Shown here: positions 8,985-19,993 of the stretch, one piece after another | Position numbering within the stretch: position 1 is the first letter of the stretch | Layout of the letters: every line of letters begins with the position of its first letter | The notes under the pieces: generated by a model | Databases searched by the model: none | Seen by the model: the letters and a program-made list of their open reading frames with translations, nothing else | What the model was told of the DNA's origin: nothing | DNA from: Rugosimonospora africana | GTDB taxonomy: Bacteria; Actinomycetota; Actinomycetes; Mycobacteriales; Micromonosporaceae | Length of the DNA: 64,000 nt | Direction of reading: 5' to 3' | Assembly (NCBI RefSeq): GCF_016862975.1 | Contig: NZ_BONZ01000086.1 | Span: 1-64,000 of the forward strand | Position numbers and translations under genes: made by a program

Positions 8985-11960
8985 ATGAGGATTGAGGTCC
9001 TGGGTCCGGTACAGGTGCGGGACGACGACGGTCGCGTTCTGCCGGTTGTTGGCGCCCGATTGCGGGCGTTGCTGGTTCGCCTGGCGTTGGAAGCGGGGCG
9101 AGTCGTCACCGTCGGGGCTCTGGTGGATGCGGTCTGGTCGGATGGTGGTCCCGCCGATCCCGGGCACGCGCTTCAAGCGCTGGTGTCGCGCCTGCGGGGT
9201 GTGCTGCCGAAGCCCGCGTCGCTGCGGGCCGCGCCGGGCGGGTACCGTCTCGAAGTCCCCGCGGAATCGGTGGACATGTGCCAGTTCGAACAGCTGGCAC
9301 GGGAAGGGCGGCATGCTCTGCGGAGCGGCGATCACGGCTCCGCCGAGGAATGCCTGCGCGGCGCGTTGGCGCTGTGGCGCGCAGACCCGTTCCCCGGATT
9401 GGATGGCGCCGTCGTCTCGGCGCAAGCCGCTCGACTTGCCGAGCTTCGCCTGTCCGTGTTGGAGGATCAGCTCGAGGCGGAACTTCCGGTACGGGGAGCA
9501 GACCTGGTCGCGGATGCTGAAGCCCTCGCCGCCGCGAACCCGTTGCGCGAGAGGTGCCATGCTTTATTGATCAACGCGTTGCAGGCCGACGGACGAGGCG
9601 CGGAAGCGCTTGCCGCCTTTGAGCGCATGCGACAGCGGCTGGCTGACGAACTCGGTGTCGATCCCGGGCCCGAGCTGCGCCGGGCGCACCTGGCCGCGCT
9701 CCGGGCTGACTCGCCACGGCCGGGTGGGAACCTGAAGGCGCTGCTGGGCGGCCTGATCGGCCGTGAGGGCGAACAGCAGCAGATCGCCCGGCGGCTGGCC
9801 AGCGGACGGCTGGTCACGTTGATCGGCCCGGGTGGTGTCGGCAAGACTCGGCTGGCCATCGCGGTCGCTGGGCAGACGCCGACGCCGGGCGGTGTCTGGT
9901 TGGTGGAGCTGGCCGCGGCGGCCAAACCCGCCGACGTGGTACACGCCGTCGTCGCCGCACTCGACCTGCGGGAGACCGGCGTCCGGCATCAAGCTCCGGC
10001 GGCTCGACTGGCCGAAGCGCTCGGCGGGCGCGATGTCCTGCTGGTGTTGGACAACTGCGAACAGGTGGTGGACGCCGTCGCCCGTCTCGCGCACGAACTG
10101 TTGGGACGCTGCCCGCGATTGCGCATCCTGGCCACCAGCCGCGAGCCGTTGGGCGTCACCGGTGAGCTACTGGTCCCCGTACTGCCGCTCGACGTGGACA
10201 CCGCCGTCCAGTTGTTCACCGAGCGTGCTCGGGCCGTCCGGCCAGGGTTTCTCGTCGACGAGGGCAACGCCGGACAGGTCGCCGAGGTGTGCCGGCGGCT
10301 GGACGGTCTGCCGTTGGCGATCGAGCTGTGCGCCGCACGGCTGCGAACCATGCCGCTGAGTACGGTGATGGAACGGTTGAACGACCGGTTCGCGTTGCTC
10401 GGTGAGGGCAGCCGCACGTCGATACCGCGGCATCAGACCCTCAGCGCTGTTGTGGCGTGGAGCTGGGATCTGCTCACCGGTGAGGAGCGCGCGGCGGCCC
10501 AGCGGTTGGCGGTGTTTCGCGGTGGCTTCACGGCGGAGGCGGCGCGGAGTCTGCAGGTGCACCCTGGCCCGCTGGTGGACAAGTCTTTGCTTCAGTTCGA
10601 CGGCAGCCGGTATCGAATGCTGGAGACGGTCCGCGAGTATGTCCTGGGCGCGTCGCACGATGGTGAAGCGGCAAGAGACTTGCACGCCGCATACTTCCTC
10701 GAACTGGCCACGCGGGCGGCGCCGGGCCTGCGCGGCCAACAGCAGTTGTCGTGGCTGGACCAATTGAATCCCGAACGAGACAACTTCAACGCCGCACTCG
10801 AACACGCCTGTGCGGCCGGAGACGCCGACACCGCGACCCGGCTGGCCGCGGCACTCGGTCACTTCTGGGCCATTCACGGCGAGCACCTACTGGCCGCCGA
10901 CCGGCTCCTGGCCGCCCTGCGGGTGCCGGGACCGTCCTGCGCCGACAGCAGAGCGGCGGCGACCGGCGCCTATCTGTTCCACGCCGTGCTCATCGCCGAC
11001 TCCGCGCGGGTCAAGTCCGCCGGCGATGACCTGCAGGTGACCGATCCGCTGGCCGCGGCCCTGCTCGCCATCGCCAACGGCGACAACGCGGATGCACTGG
11101 CTGCCTTGACACCCGACCCCCGCGACGCCTGGAAGCGCGGAATGTTCGGGCTGGTGCGTTCCTTCGTCCATTTCAACGAGGGAGACTTCGCGGCAGCCCA
11201 ACGCGACCTCCAGCACTCCGGCGACGGCTTCCGGGACGCCGGAGACCGGTGGGGCCTCGCCACCGCGCTGACCTACCTGGCGGTGGCCAGTGTCTGCGGT
11301 GGAGATGTCGAAGACGGTGGCCGCGCGATCGCGGAGGCGGTCAGCGTGGCCGGCGAACTCAGGTCCGACGGATACCAGCGGGTCTGGTCGGCGGTCATCC
11401 GCCTCGGCTGCGGAGACCTCGATCGCGCCCGTACCGAGCTGCTCGATCTCATCGACGTGGTGTCCGGCGTATCGGCCGCGATGGCCGGGCTGGCGCTGGC
11501 CGACCTCGCCCGGCACGCCGGCGACCTGGAGCAGGCCGAACACTGGCTGCAGCGGATGAGTAAGCGTGCCGACCCCGACGACGCCATGGTGCAGGCGATG
11601 GTGTGCGCCGGTCGGGGTCAACTCGCCCTGGACAAGGGCGCGTTGGAGGACGCCCGCAGCTGTCTGTGCCGGGCCTTCGTGCTGGGCCGCGACGCCCCCG
11701 ACATGGGCATGGTTGCCGTGTCCGGCGTCGGGCTGGCCGCGCTGCGGTTGCGCCGGGCCGATCCGGAGACCGCCGCCGAGCTGCTGGGCGCCGTGTGGTG
11801 CTGGGGCACGTTGGCCTGCAGCCTCGACGCGGCCCGGCTGGCACGCGAGCTGCGGGCGTCGCTGGGCGAGCGCGCCTACACGCGGGCCTACGATCGGGGG
11901 CGTGGGCTCGATCGCGGTGGCGCGCTCGCCCTCATCGAGGCTCAGACCCGACGCCGGTAG
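8985..11960 (+). CDS. AfsR/SARP-family regulator with ATPase and TPR domains
   Basis: A 991-residue regulator. Residues 1-90 form an OmpR-like winged helix (MRIEVLGPVQVRDDDGR, VVGARLRALLVRLAL). A bacterial transcriptional activation domain follows at about 95-240, ending in DELGVDPGPELRRAH. The NB-ARC-type ATPase has a Walker A at about 278 (LIGPGGVGKTRLAI) and a Walker B-like VLLVLDNCEQ. The C-terminal 400 residues are TPR-like helical repeats. Large SARPs usually activate secondary-metabolite genes. Here the convergent neighbour is a DrrAB-type exporter with the same upstream box, which suggests control of export and of itself. The ATG at 8985 begins exactly at the conserved N-terminus; TAGGTT at 8969-8974 is a plausible -10. 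Confidence 0.9.
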   Translation: MRIEVLGPVQVRDDDGRVLPVVGARLRALLVRLALEAGRVVTVGALVDAVWSDGGPADPGHALQALVSRLRGVLPKPASLRAAPGGYRLEVPAESVDMCQFEQLAREGRHALRSGDHGSAEECLRGALALWRADPFPGLDGAVVSAQAARLAELRLSVLEDQLEAELPVRGADLVADAEALAAANPLRERCHALLINALQADGRGAEALAAFERMRQRLADELGVDPGPELRRAHLAALRADSPRPGGNLKALLGGLIGREGEQQQIARRLASGRLVTLIGPGGVGKTRLAIAVAGQTPTPGGVWLVELAAAAKPADVVHAVVAALDLRETGVRHQAPAARLAEALGGRDVLLVLDNCEQVVDAVARLAHELLGRCPRLRILATSREPLGVTGELLVPVLPLDVDTAVQLFTERARAVRPGFLVDEGNAGQVAEVCRRLDGLPLAIELCAARLRTMPLSTVMERLNDRFALLGEGSRTSIPRHQTLSAVVAWSWDLLTGEERAAAQRLAVFRGGFTAEAARSLQVHPGPLVDKSLLQFDGSRYRMLETVREYVLGASHDGEAARDLHAAYFLELATRAAPGLRGQQQLSWLDQLNPERDNFNAALEHACAAGDADTATRLAAALGHFWAIHGEHLLAADRLLAALRVPGPSCADSRAAATGAYLFHAVLIADSARVKSAGDDLQVTDPLAAALLAIANGDNADALAALTPDPRDAWKRGMFGLVRSFVHFNEGDFAAAQRDLQHSGDGFRDAGDRWGLATALTYLAVASVCGGDVEDGGRAIAEAVSVAGELRSDGYQRVWSAVIRLGCGDLDRARTELLDLIDVVSGVSAAMAGLALADLARHAGDLEQAEHWLQRMSKRADPDDAMVQAMVCAGRGQLALDKGALEDARSCLCRAFVLGRDAPDMGMVAVSGVGLAALRLRRADPETAAELLGAVWCWGTLACSLDAARLARELRASLGERAYTRAYDRGRGLDRGGALALIEAQTRRR

Positions 11961-12721
11961 ACCGCGACCGACGCTGGCAGGAGGACGACGAGGAACCCCG
12001 CCGACCACAGCAGCGTCGCGGTCGCCGGTGCGGCGACCGGGCCCCCCAGCAGCAGCCCACGGACGGCTTCCACGGCCTGGGTGACCGGGTTGACGTCGAT
12101 CCAGGTCCGTAGCCAGCCGGGCATCGTCGTCGCCGGTGCGACCATCGTCGTGCCGAAGGCGAGCGGAAAGATACCGAGGAATGCGATCGTCTGGACGATC
12201 GCCTCCTCCCTGATGGCGACGCCCGCCAGTACCGTCGCCCAGCTCAACGCGAACCCGAGAACGACCGCGAGGCCGCAGCCGGCCAACGTGGCGAGCACAC
12301 CGGTCTCGACTCGGAAGCCCATCAGGAAGCCGACGACAAACAGCGTGGCCAGGGTCACCAGGTAGCGGGCGGAGTCAGCCAGCACAGATCCGAGCAGCGG
12401 TGCGGACCGGGCTATCGGCAGGCTGCGAAACCGGTCGAAGATTCCCTTCTTGATGTCGCGGTTGATGCTCAGGCCGGTAGCTGTCAGACCGGCGAGCACG
12501 GTCGTCATCACCAGGATTCCCGGAAACAGGTACCGCAGGTAATCGTGGCTGGATCCGGCGACCGCGCCGCCGAACAGATAGACGAACAGCAACAGGAACG
12601 TGATCGGCATGAGCAGCGTGTCAAGGAACAGGCCCGGGTTGCGCCGAACCTTGGTGAGATTGCGACCCGCAATCGCGAGAATCTGCCGCACTGTACGAAC
12701 GCCGGCTGTCCGGGAGCTCAT
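11942..12721 (-). CDS. ABC-2 type permease, DrrB-like
   Basis: A 259-residue membrane protein with six predicted helices and the ABC-2 permease layout: a basic N-terminus (IAGRNLTKVRRNPGLFLDTL), then PITFLLLFVYLFGGAVAG and the loop DIKKGIFDRFRSLPIARSAP that contacts the ATPase. The gene overlaps its ATPase partner by 4 bp (ATGA), so the two are translationally coupled. Its 3' end overlaps that of the convergent SARP gene by 19 bp. It would form the channel of a drug or natural-product exporter. Confidence 0.92.
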   Translation of the reverse strand: MSSRTAGVRTVRQILAIAGRNLTKVRRNPGLFLDTLLMPITFLLLFVYLFGGAVAGSSHDYLRYLFPGILVMTTVLAGLTATGLSINRDIKKGIFDRFRSLPIARSAPLLGSVLADSARYLVTLATLFVVGFLMGFRVETGVLATLAGCGLAVVLGFALSWATVLAGVAIREEAIVQTIAFLGIFPLAFGTTMVAPATTMPGWLRTWIDVNPVTQAVEAVRGLLLGGPVAAPATATLLWSAGFLVVLLPASVAVYRRRV

Positions 12722-13683
12722 TCGGCCGCCTTCCTCTCGTCATCGCCGGTGCGGTGGTGACCGGTCAGGGCGAAATACACCTCATCCAGGCTGGGCAGGC
12801 GAAGGGACAGTTCGGCAACGTCCACGCCGGCCGCGTCCAGACCGAGCACCACATCGGTCAAGACCCGACCCGCATCGACGGCCACGGTCACCACGCCACC
12901 GCCGGACCGATCGGGCTCACGCCCCGACACGGCGCTCAACACCTTCGCCACGACGCCGGTCTGGGTCGGGTCGGCGGGCCGGACCGCGACGGTCTGGCCA
13001 CCGCCAACCGACTGCTTGAGAACGGCGGGCGTGCCGGTGGCGATCACCCTGCCTTCGTCGAAGACGACGACCTCGTCGGCCAGCGCGTCGGCCTCCTCCA
13101 GGTACTGCGTCGTGAGCAGAACGCTTCGGCCATCGGCGGTCAGCGATCGAACGATACGCCACAGATCCTCGCGTCTGCCAGGATCGAGACCGGTGGTCGG
13201 CTCGTCGAGAAAGATGATCCGCGGGTCGCCGACCATGCTGGCCGCCAGGTCCAGCCGCCGGCGCATCCCCCCTGAGTAGGTGGACACCCGCCGCGCCGCG
13301 TGATCGGTGAGGCCGAACCGGTCCAGGAGCTCATCGGCCCTGCTGCCGACTGCCGAGCGAGGCATGTCGAGCAGCCGCGCGATCAGGACGAGATTCTCGC
13401 GGCCGGTGAGATCCTCATCCAGCGAGGCGTACTGGCCGGTGAGGCCGATCAGCCGCCGGATCTCGGCGGCGTGCCGGACGACATCGAGTCCACCGACCTC
13501 GGCCTCACCGGCGTCCGGGCGCAGCAGAGTGGCCAGGATCCGGATCGCGGTCGTCTTACCCGCACCGTTGGGCCCAAGAACGGCGAGCACAGTGCCGGGC
13601 CGTGCCGCCATGTCGATACCGGCCAGTGCGGTCGTCCGACCGAACCTCTTCACCAGGGCACTGGTCTGAAACGCATAATCCAT
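12718..13683 (-). CDS. ABC transporter ATP-binding protein, DrrA-like
   Basis: A 321-residue ATPase of the daunorubicin-resistance subfamily. Walker A is GPNGAGKTT (about 37-45), the Q-loop lies in LIGLTGQYASLDEDLTG, the signature is YSGGMRRRLDLA, and Walker B is IIFLDEPTTGLDP, followed by the H-region in LLTTQYLEEADALAD. The C-terminal extension (from about 220) resembles the DrrA substrate-specificity domain. It is the first gene of the exporter operon. A SARP-like 19-bp box lies 63 bp upstream of its ATG. The exported compound cannot be told from the sequence. Confidence 0.94.
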   Translation of the reverse strand: MDYAFQTSALVKRFGRTTALAGIDMAARPGTVLAVLGPNGAGKTTAIRILATLLRPDAGEAEVGGLDVVRHAAEIRRLIGLTGQYASLDEDLTGRENLVLIARLLDMPRSAVGSRADELLDRFGLTDHAARRVSTYSGGMRRRLDLAASMVGDPRIIFLDEPTTGLDPGRREDLWRIVRSLTADGRSVLLTTQYLEEADALADEVVVFDEGRVIATGTPAVLKQSVGGGQTVAVRPADPTQTGVVAKVLSAVSGREPDRSGGGVVTVAVDAGRVLTDVVLGLDAAGVDVAELSLRLPSLDEVYFALTGHHRTGDDERKAAE

Positions 13684-13705
13684 GCCAGCAGGCTTGCGTC
13701 ATCGC

Positions 13706-13724
13706 CTCACAGATCGGCCCCATC
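13706..13724. promoter_or_regulatory. Degenerate second SARP-like box
   Basis: CTCACAGATCGGCCCCATC on the plus strand matches the 8882-8900 box in 16 of 19 positions. It lies 22 bp upstream of the DrrA start, in the opposite orientation to the perfect copy at 13747-13765. Confidence 0.35.
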
Positions 13725-13746
13725 CGTTCCAGGACCTCGTCACGCC

Positions 13747-13765
13747 GATGTGAGCGATCTGTGAG
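13747..13765 (-). promoter_or_regulatory. SARP-type direct-repeat box upstream of the exporter operon
   Basis: On the minus strand this is CTCACAGATCGCTCACATC, identical in all 19 positions to the box before the SARP gene. On the plus strand the repeats read TGTGAGC-GATC-TGTGAGC with 11-bp periodicity. It is 63 bp upstream of the DrrA ATG, between that gene and the end of the seryl-tRNA synthetase gene. Confidence 0.65.
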
Positions 13766-13847
13766 CGGTCTCGCGGGCGGTTCCCGGGCCGTTCCCGGGC
13801 CAGCGACAGCGAGGCGAGTGCGGCCGGGGATCTCACCGGCCTGATTG

Positions 13848-15952
<2,105 letters not shown>

Positions 15953-16043
15953 CCGGCGAGTATACGTATCGACCGATTGCCCACGATCGTCATGAGCGCT
16001 CTCGACGAAGCCCCGGGTCGGCGACCGCGGGTACGATCTCGTC

Positions 16044-16547
16044 GTGGGCAATCGATTCACCGCGGACGGGTCACCGTACGACGCGGGCGGTGTCTATTTG
16101 TCGAACGGCGCGACCGACGTCTTCTACGACGTGCTCACCCTGGCTGGTTGCTCGCTGGCCGAGACGCCGTGGCAGCAGAATCTGGTGGTACGTTTCGCCG
16201 ACGGGCACCGCCTCGGGTTGGGCTGCGACGGCTTCGACCTCGGCGATCTGCCGTGGACGACGGAGTGGCCGGGAGAGAAGACGTTCCTGCTCCGAGTCGT
16301 CGACCTGGCTGCCAGCCGCCACCGCTGGGATCTGCTTCGCTACGACCCGCCTGTCATCTCCGCTCAGCTCGCCGCGTTCGGTGGCATGGTGGCTGGGTTC
16401 ACGCCGGTGCCGGTGAGAGCTTCGGCGTGGGGGGATTGGCGGAAGCCACCTCCGTCGGATCGGTTGTCCCGCTGCCCGTCGCATGACCTCTACGAGGGGG
16501 AGTTCGGCTGCCGCCTGTGCGAGCATGTGGCGGCATCATGCGGGTGA
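16044..16547 (+). CDS. Hypothetical protein with C-terminal Cys/His motif
   Basis: A 167-residue soluble protein I do not recognise. The first 125 residues are mixed alpha/beta sequence with many aromatics (GVYLSNGATDVFYDVLTLA, RLGLGCDGFDLGDLPW). The tail holds a possible metal site, CPSHDL followed by CRLCEH. The GTG start is preceded by TACGAT at 16032-16037, which puts transcription start on the start codon and suggests leaderless expression. It overlaps the next gene by 10 bp, so the two are probably co-expressed. Confidence 0.6.
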   Translation: MGNRFTADGSPYDAGGVYLSNGATDVFYDVLTLAGCSLAETPWQQNLVVRFADGHRLGLGCDGFDLGDLPWTTEWPGEKTFLLRVVDLAASRHRWDLLRYDPPVISAQLAAFGGMVAGFTPVPVRASAWGDWRKPPPSDRLSRCPSHDLYEGEFGCRLCEHVAASCG

Positions 16548-17488
16548 TCGTTCTTGGCGGAACCTGGTTCGTCGGTCGGGCCATCGCCCACGCGTTGGTG
16601 GCAGCCGGACACATCCCCCTGCTCGTCCATCGAGGACGTGACGAACCGGCCGGTCTTCCCGACGTCGAGCATCTGCATCATGAGCGGGAGACCTGGCCGG
16701 ACCGCCGGGCAGACTTCGCTTCCTTCGGGGCGGACGCGGTGATCGACGTGTCGGCGGGCAACGCCACGGGTGCACGAGCCGCACTGATGGCCTTGCCGCC
16801 GGGCGTCCGGCTGATCGCGCTGTCCAGCGTTGATGTGTACCGAGCCTACGAGGGGATGCTCAACCACCGGCAGACCGATGCCGTTCCACTGACCGAGGAT
16901 TCCCCGCTCCGCACAGCCCGTTACGTGGACGGGCCGCACTGGGAAAACCTTGAGCTGGAGGAGCTTTACCTGACCGCTGGCGCGACGATCCTCCGCCTGG
17001 GCGCGGTCTACGGCGAACACGACTACCAGCACCGTTTCGAGCCGGTTCTTCGGCGGATTCGAGCAGGGCGGCCACGAGTTCCGGTCGGTACCGGCAGTTT
17101 TCTGTTCAGCCGGGTCTACGTCGGCGACGTCGCTCAAGCGGTACTCGCCGTTCTGGCGAGCGAGCGAGGCGGGGGAGAGTGTTTCAACATCGTAGAGGCA
17201 CAGACAGCTCCCATGCGGCTGTTCTACGAACAGGTCATCGCGGCGGCGGGTGCCGACCTGGAACTCGTTCGGGTCAGCGACGACAGGTTGCCCGCCGACC
17301 TTCGTTCCGTTGGAGCCGTCGACCAGCACCTACTGGCCAGCGCGCAGAAGGCGCGCGAGGTCCTCGGATGGCGGGACTCCGACCGCGAGACGGCCATGCG
17401 ACGATCGGTGCGGTGGCACCTGAACAACCCGCCGCTGGAATGGAGCGATGACTTCTCGCAGGACGACGCGGCCCTCCGCGCCGGGTAA
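16538..17488 (+). CDS. NAD-dependent epimerase/dehydratase-family protein
   Basis: A 316-residue extended short-chain dehydrogenase-like protein. It opens with the Rossmann motif MRVIVLGGTWFVGRAIA (Gly-rich loop GGTWFVG), shows LIALSSVDVY at the strand before the active site and GATILRLGAVYGEHDYQ further on, and then VYVGDVAQAVLAVL. The canonical YxxxK catalytic pair is not evident, so it may be an atypical or non-catalytic member, like the RNA-binding or isoflavone-reductase-type relatives. It is translationally coupled to the upstream gene. Substrate unknown. Confidence 0.8.
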   Translation: MRVIVLGGTWFVGRAIAHALVAAGHIPLLVHRGRDEPAGLPDVEHLHHERETWPDRRADFASFGADAVIDVSAGNATGARAALMALPPGVRLIALSSVDVYRAYEGMLNHRQTDAVPLTEDSPLRTARYVDGPHWENLELEELYLTAGATILRLGAVYGEHDYQHRFEPVLRRIRAGRPRVPVGTGSFLFSRVYVGDVAQAVLAVLASERGGGECFNIVEAQTAPMRLFYEQVIAAAGADLELVRVSDDRLPADLRSVGAVDQHLLASAQKAREVLGWRDSDRETAMRRSVRWHLNNPPLEWSDDFSQDDAALRAG

Positions 17489-17551
17489 GGAGCGACTCTT
17501 CAGGAGCACGCGGCGCCGTCGTGCTCTGCGCGCCTGGGGAAGGACTCGGCG

Positions 17552-18463
17552 ATGACGGATCTGCGGGCGCTGATCGGGGAGCTGGCGTCGGCGCTGGCCG
17601 GCACCAGCGTGGCGGTGCTCCAGGCGCGGTACCACCGGGGCGGCAGCTCGCTCCACACGTTCGACGCCGCCGGGCGGCCAGCGTTCGCAGACACCGGCCT
17701 CGCTCTGCACGCTGCGCTGCCCGCGCTGGACGAGGCGCTCCGTCCGGCGGGGGAGGCCCGCCCACTCGTCGTCGAACTCGTCCGTGACGGGGCCGGACAC
17801 GCCGAGCTGGGGTACACGTTCGATCTGCCCACCGTGGCACCGGCGCGGCTGATCCTCGATCCCGGTTACCGATCGCGCAGGCACTCGGCCTCGCCGTCGC
17901 CGGCACCGGCTGGCGTCGCCGTGACCGACCGGCCCACCCACCCACGGGTCCTCGCGACCGTCCGCGCCCTCGTCGCGGAGTTCGCGCACGAGTACGAGCG
18001 GAAGACGGGGCGCGCGCCCAGGCTCGGCGCCGGGCATTCAGAGAAAGACATCCGTGCCGCCGAGGCCGCCATGGGCCTGCGGCTGCCCGAGGACCTTCGG
18101 GCTCTGTACCGCACGGTGTCCAGCGACGAGGAGTACGGGCTGCTCGGGGCGGGAGCCCTGCTTCATCCGACCGTGTGGAGGTTGCGGCTGGCATCCGGCT
18201 CTCCGGTCGCGATCGGGACGCTGGCTGACTTGCCGGTCCTGTCTCACCTCGATCTGTCGGCGGCAGACGTGAAGGACTTGCGGCGGCTCACGGAACTGCC
18301 CGGCCTCCGGGTACTCGAGCTCAACCTGGCCCAGTGGCGGGAACTGCGGGAGTGCGGTGCTCTGCCGCCGAGGCTGGCCGCCGCGGCCCTGAACGGGTTC
18401 GCCGGGCTCAGGGAGGTCGACGAGTGGGCTGACTGGCTGCGTGAGGCCGCCGGGCAAGGGTGA
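17552..18463 (+). CDS. SMI1/KNR4-like protein
   Basis: A 303-residue protein. The N-terminal 110 residues are mixed alpha/beta with LVVELVRDGAGHAELGYTF, loosely like YezG-type immunity proteins. From about 160 a SMI1/KNR4 signature appears (SEKDIRAAEAAMGLRLPEDL, then RALYRTVSSDEEYGLLG). The last part is Leu-rich (LPVLSHLDLSAADVKDL, LPGLRVLELNL). SMI1/KNR4 proteins often act as immunity proteins for secreted polymorphic toxins, but no toxin gene is adjacent, so it may be an orphan. GGAAGGA ribosome site. Confidence 0.7.
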   Translation: MTDLRALIGELASALAGTSVAVLQARYHRGGSSLHTFDAAGRPAFADTGLALHAALPALDEALRPAGEARPLVVELVRDGAGHAELGYTFDLPTVAPARLILDPGYRSRRHSASPSPAPAGVAVTDRPTHPRVLATVRALVAEFAHEYERKTGRAPRLGAGHSEKDIRAAEAAMGLRLPEDLRALYRTVSSDEEYGLLGAGALLHPTVWRLRLASGSPVAIGTLADLPVLSHLDLSAADVKDLRRLTELPGLRVLELNLAQWRELRECGALPPRLAAAALNGFAGLREVDEWADWLREAAGQG

Positions 18464-18481
18464 GTGGGGCACGTCGAAGCG

Positions 18482-19864
18482 TCAGGTATTGGACTTGAAG
18501 ATCCAGTAGTGGTTGGCGTTGCTGTCAGCCGGGTAGACCAGGGCGTAACCGTCGTCGGTGACCAGGAAAGGCACCGCTGTGTCAAAACCGTTCTGCGCCA
18601 CCGTACCGGTCGTGAGGCTGAGCGCCAGTGTGGGAAGCGGGAGGCTGTTGTCGCCGTTGACGTACGCGTTGACGGAGTTGAGCCGCGTGGATCCGTAGAC
18701 GGCGTCGCCCACGACCAGGATGGGCGTGAAGCCCTCTTGGGTCGCCGTTTGCTGCCACCGGATCTGGGCGTCGGCCTCGCTCAGCGCGATGCAGCCCAGG
18801 TCTGAGTCGGCCGGAAGTATCGGGAGTACGGCGGTGTTGGCCTGGGCGTTGTCGGCCCCTCGTGCGGATCCCGAGGAACTCCAGAAGTCGTGCGACACAG
18901 TGAGCGACGCCGTGACGCCCAACGCCTTCCCGGTGTGCAGGTCGTTCACGGACACGATCGCCTTGTCCGGATCAGATCCGGCGCTCCAGACCAGGACCAG
19001 ACGCCCGGCGGTCGTGAACCGGACCGAGGGGTTGGGACTCGTCGCTCCGGCTGGCTTCACCGTGTCCGAGGTCCAGAGGGTGGACCGGGGATTCGTGAGG
19101 TCGTAGGCGGCCAGGCGGGACTGGGGTTCCGAACTGCCGGGTTCCGCCTCGGAGACCAACGCGACGTTGTCGACGATGGTCGGCAGTTGAGGATAGGCGT
19201 TCACATCGCCCACATCGACCGACAGGCGCAGGGTGCCGTCCGGCGCATAGATCGAGACCTTGGAGGTGGTCGCGTTCACCGGCCACCCGTCGACCGGCTT
19301 CCGGGACTGTGCGTCGGGCCAGCTCTCGTCCACCACCTTCTTCCCCGAGGCGACGAAGCCGAGTTCATGGTCGGTGGTCTGGGGCGGGTTCAGTCCGTCG
19401 GAGGCGCCGGTCGTGGTCTCGTGGAAATAGATGGCCGGTTGGCCGTTGAAGTCGCCGACCTGTGGTTGCTGTTCATCCCACAACGGGACCTCGACGCGGG
19501 CAAGCTGTCGGCCGGTGGACGCTTGGTAGAACACCACGGTCGCGGGCCTCTGCTGGTCACCGGTGCTCTTCGGGTCGGTGGCCTTCACAAAGACGAACGA
19601 GGTGCCGACCGCGTATGGCGTGTCGTCCTCGCCGCTGCCGCCCGTGTGTGCTGGAACGGCCGCAACCGGTTTGGCGTCAAGCCCCGGTAACGGGCTGCCC
19701 GTGTAGGCCGGGACAGAGGCCGTGGCACCCCCTGCCTTTCCAGAATCGGCCGGCGACGAATGGTCCGCCGATGGTTTGCTGTCACCGCAGCCCACCAGCG
19801 CCACCCCCGCGACGACAGCGACCACTCCCGCGGCGAAGTTGCTGGATCGGACTACCTGTGGCAT
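18482..19864 (-). CDS. Putative lipoprotein with beta-propeller-like repeats
   Basis: A 460-residue exported protein. The N-terminus has a hydrophobic stretch ending in a lipobox, VALVGCGDS, with Cys at about residue 25, so it is likely anchored to the outer face of the membrane. A Ser/Ala/Thr-rich spacer follows, then about 380 residues of beta-strand repeats with paired hydrophobic strands and loops (SVDVGDVNAYPQLPTIVDN, RLVLVWSAGSDPDKAIVSV) that suggest a PQQ-like or WD-type propeller. The start at 19864 is chosen because it begins the signal sequence. It is convergent with the SMI1/KNR4 gene, 18 bp apart. Function unknown. Confidence 0.75.
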   Translation of the reverse strand: MPQVVRSSNFAAGVVAVVAGVALVGCGDSKPSADHSSPADSGKAGGATASVPAYTGSPLPGLDAKPVAAVPAHTGGSGEDDTPYAVGTSFVFVKATDPKSTGDQQRPATVVFYQASTGRQLARVEVPLWDEQQPQVGDFNGQPAIYFHETTTGASDGLNPPQTTDHELGFVASGKKVVDESWPDAQSRKPVDGWPVNATTSKVSIYAPDGTLRLSVDVGDVNAYPQLPTIVDNVALVSEAEPGSSEPQSRLAAYDLTNPRSTLWTSDTVKPAGATSPNPSVRFTTAGRLVLVWSAGSDPDKAIVSVNDLHTGKALGVTASLTVSHDFWSSSGSARGADNAQANTAVLPILPADSDLGCIALSEADAQIRWQQTATQEGFTPILVVGDAVYGSTRLNSVNAYVNGDNSLPLPTLALSLTTGTVAQNGFDTAVPFLVTDDGYALVYPADSNANHYWIFKSNT

Positions 19865-19993
19865 AAGATTTCCCCATCTTTCCGTCGACCGCCTCGAGAA
19901 CGTGACGATTCGCCACAGTAGCCCCCAGGTGAGCGTGCGCCCTGCCCGGGTTGTTCGGATACTTCGAGTTCCCAACGGGAACGGCGCGGCGTG

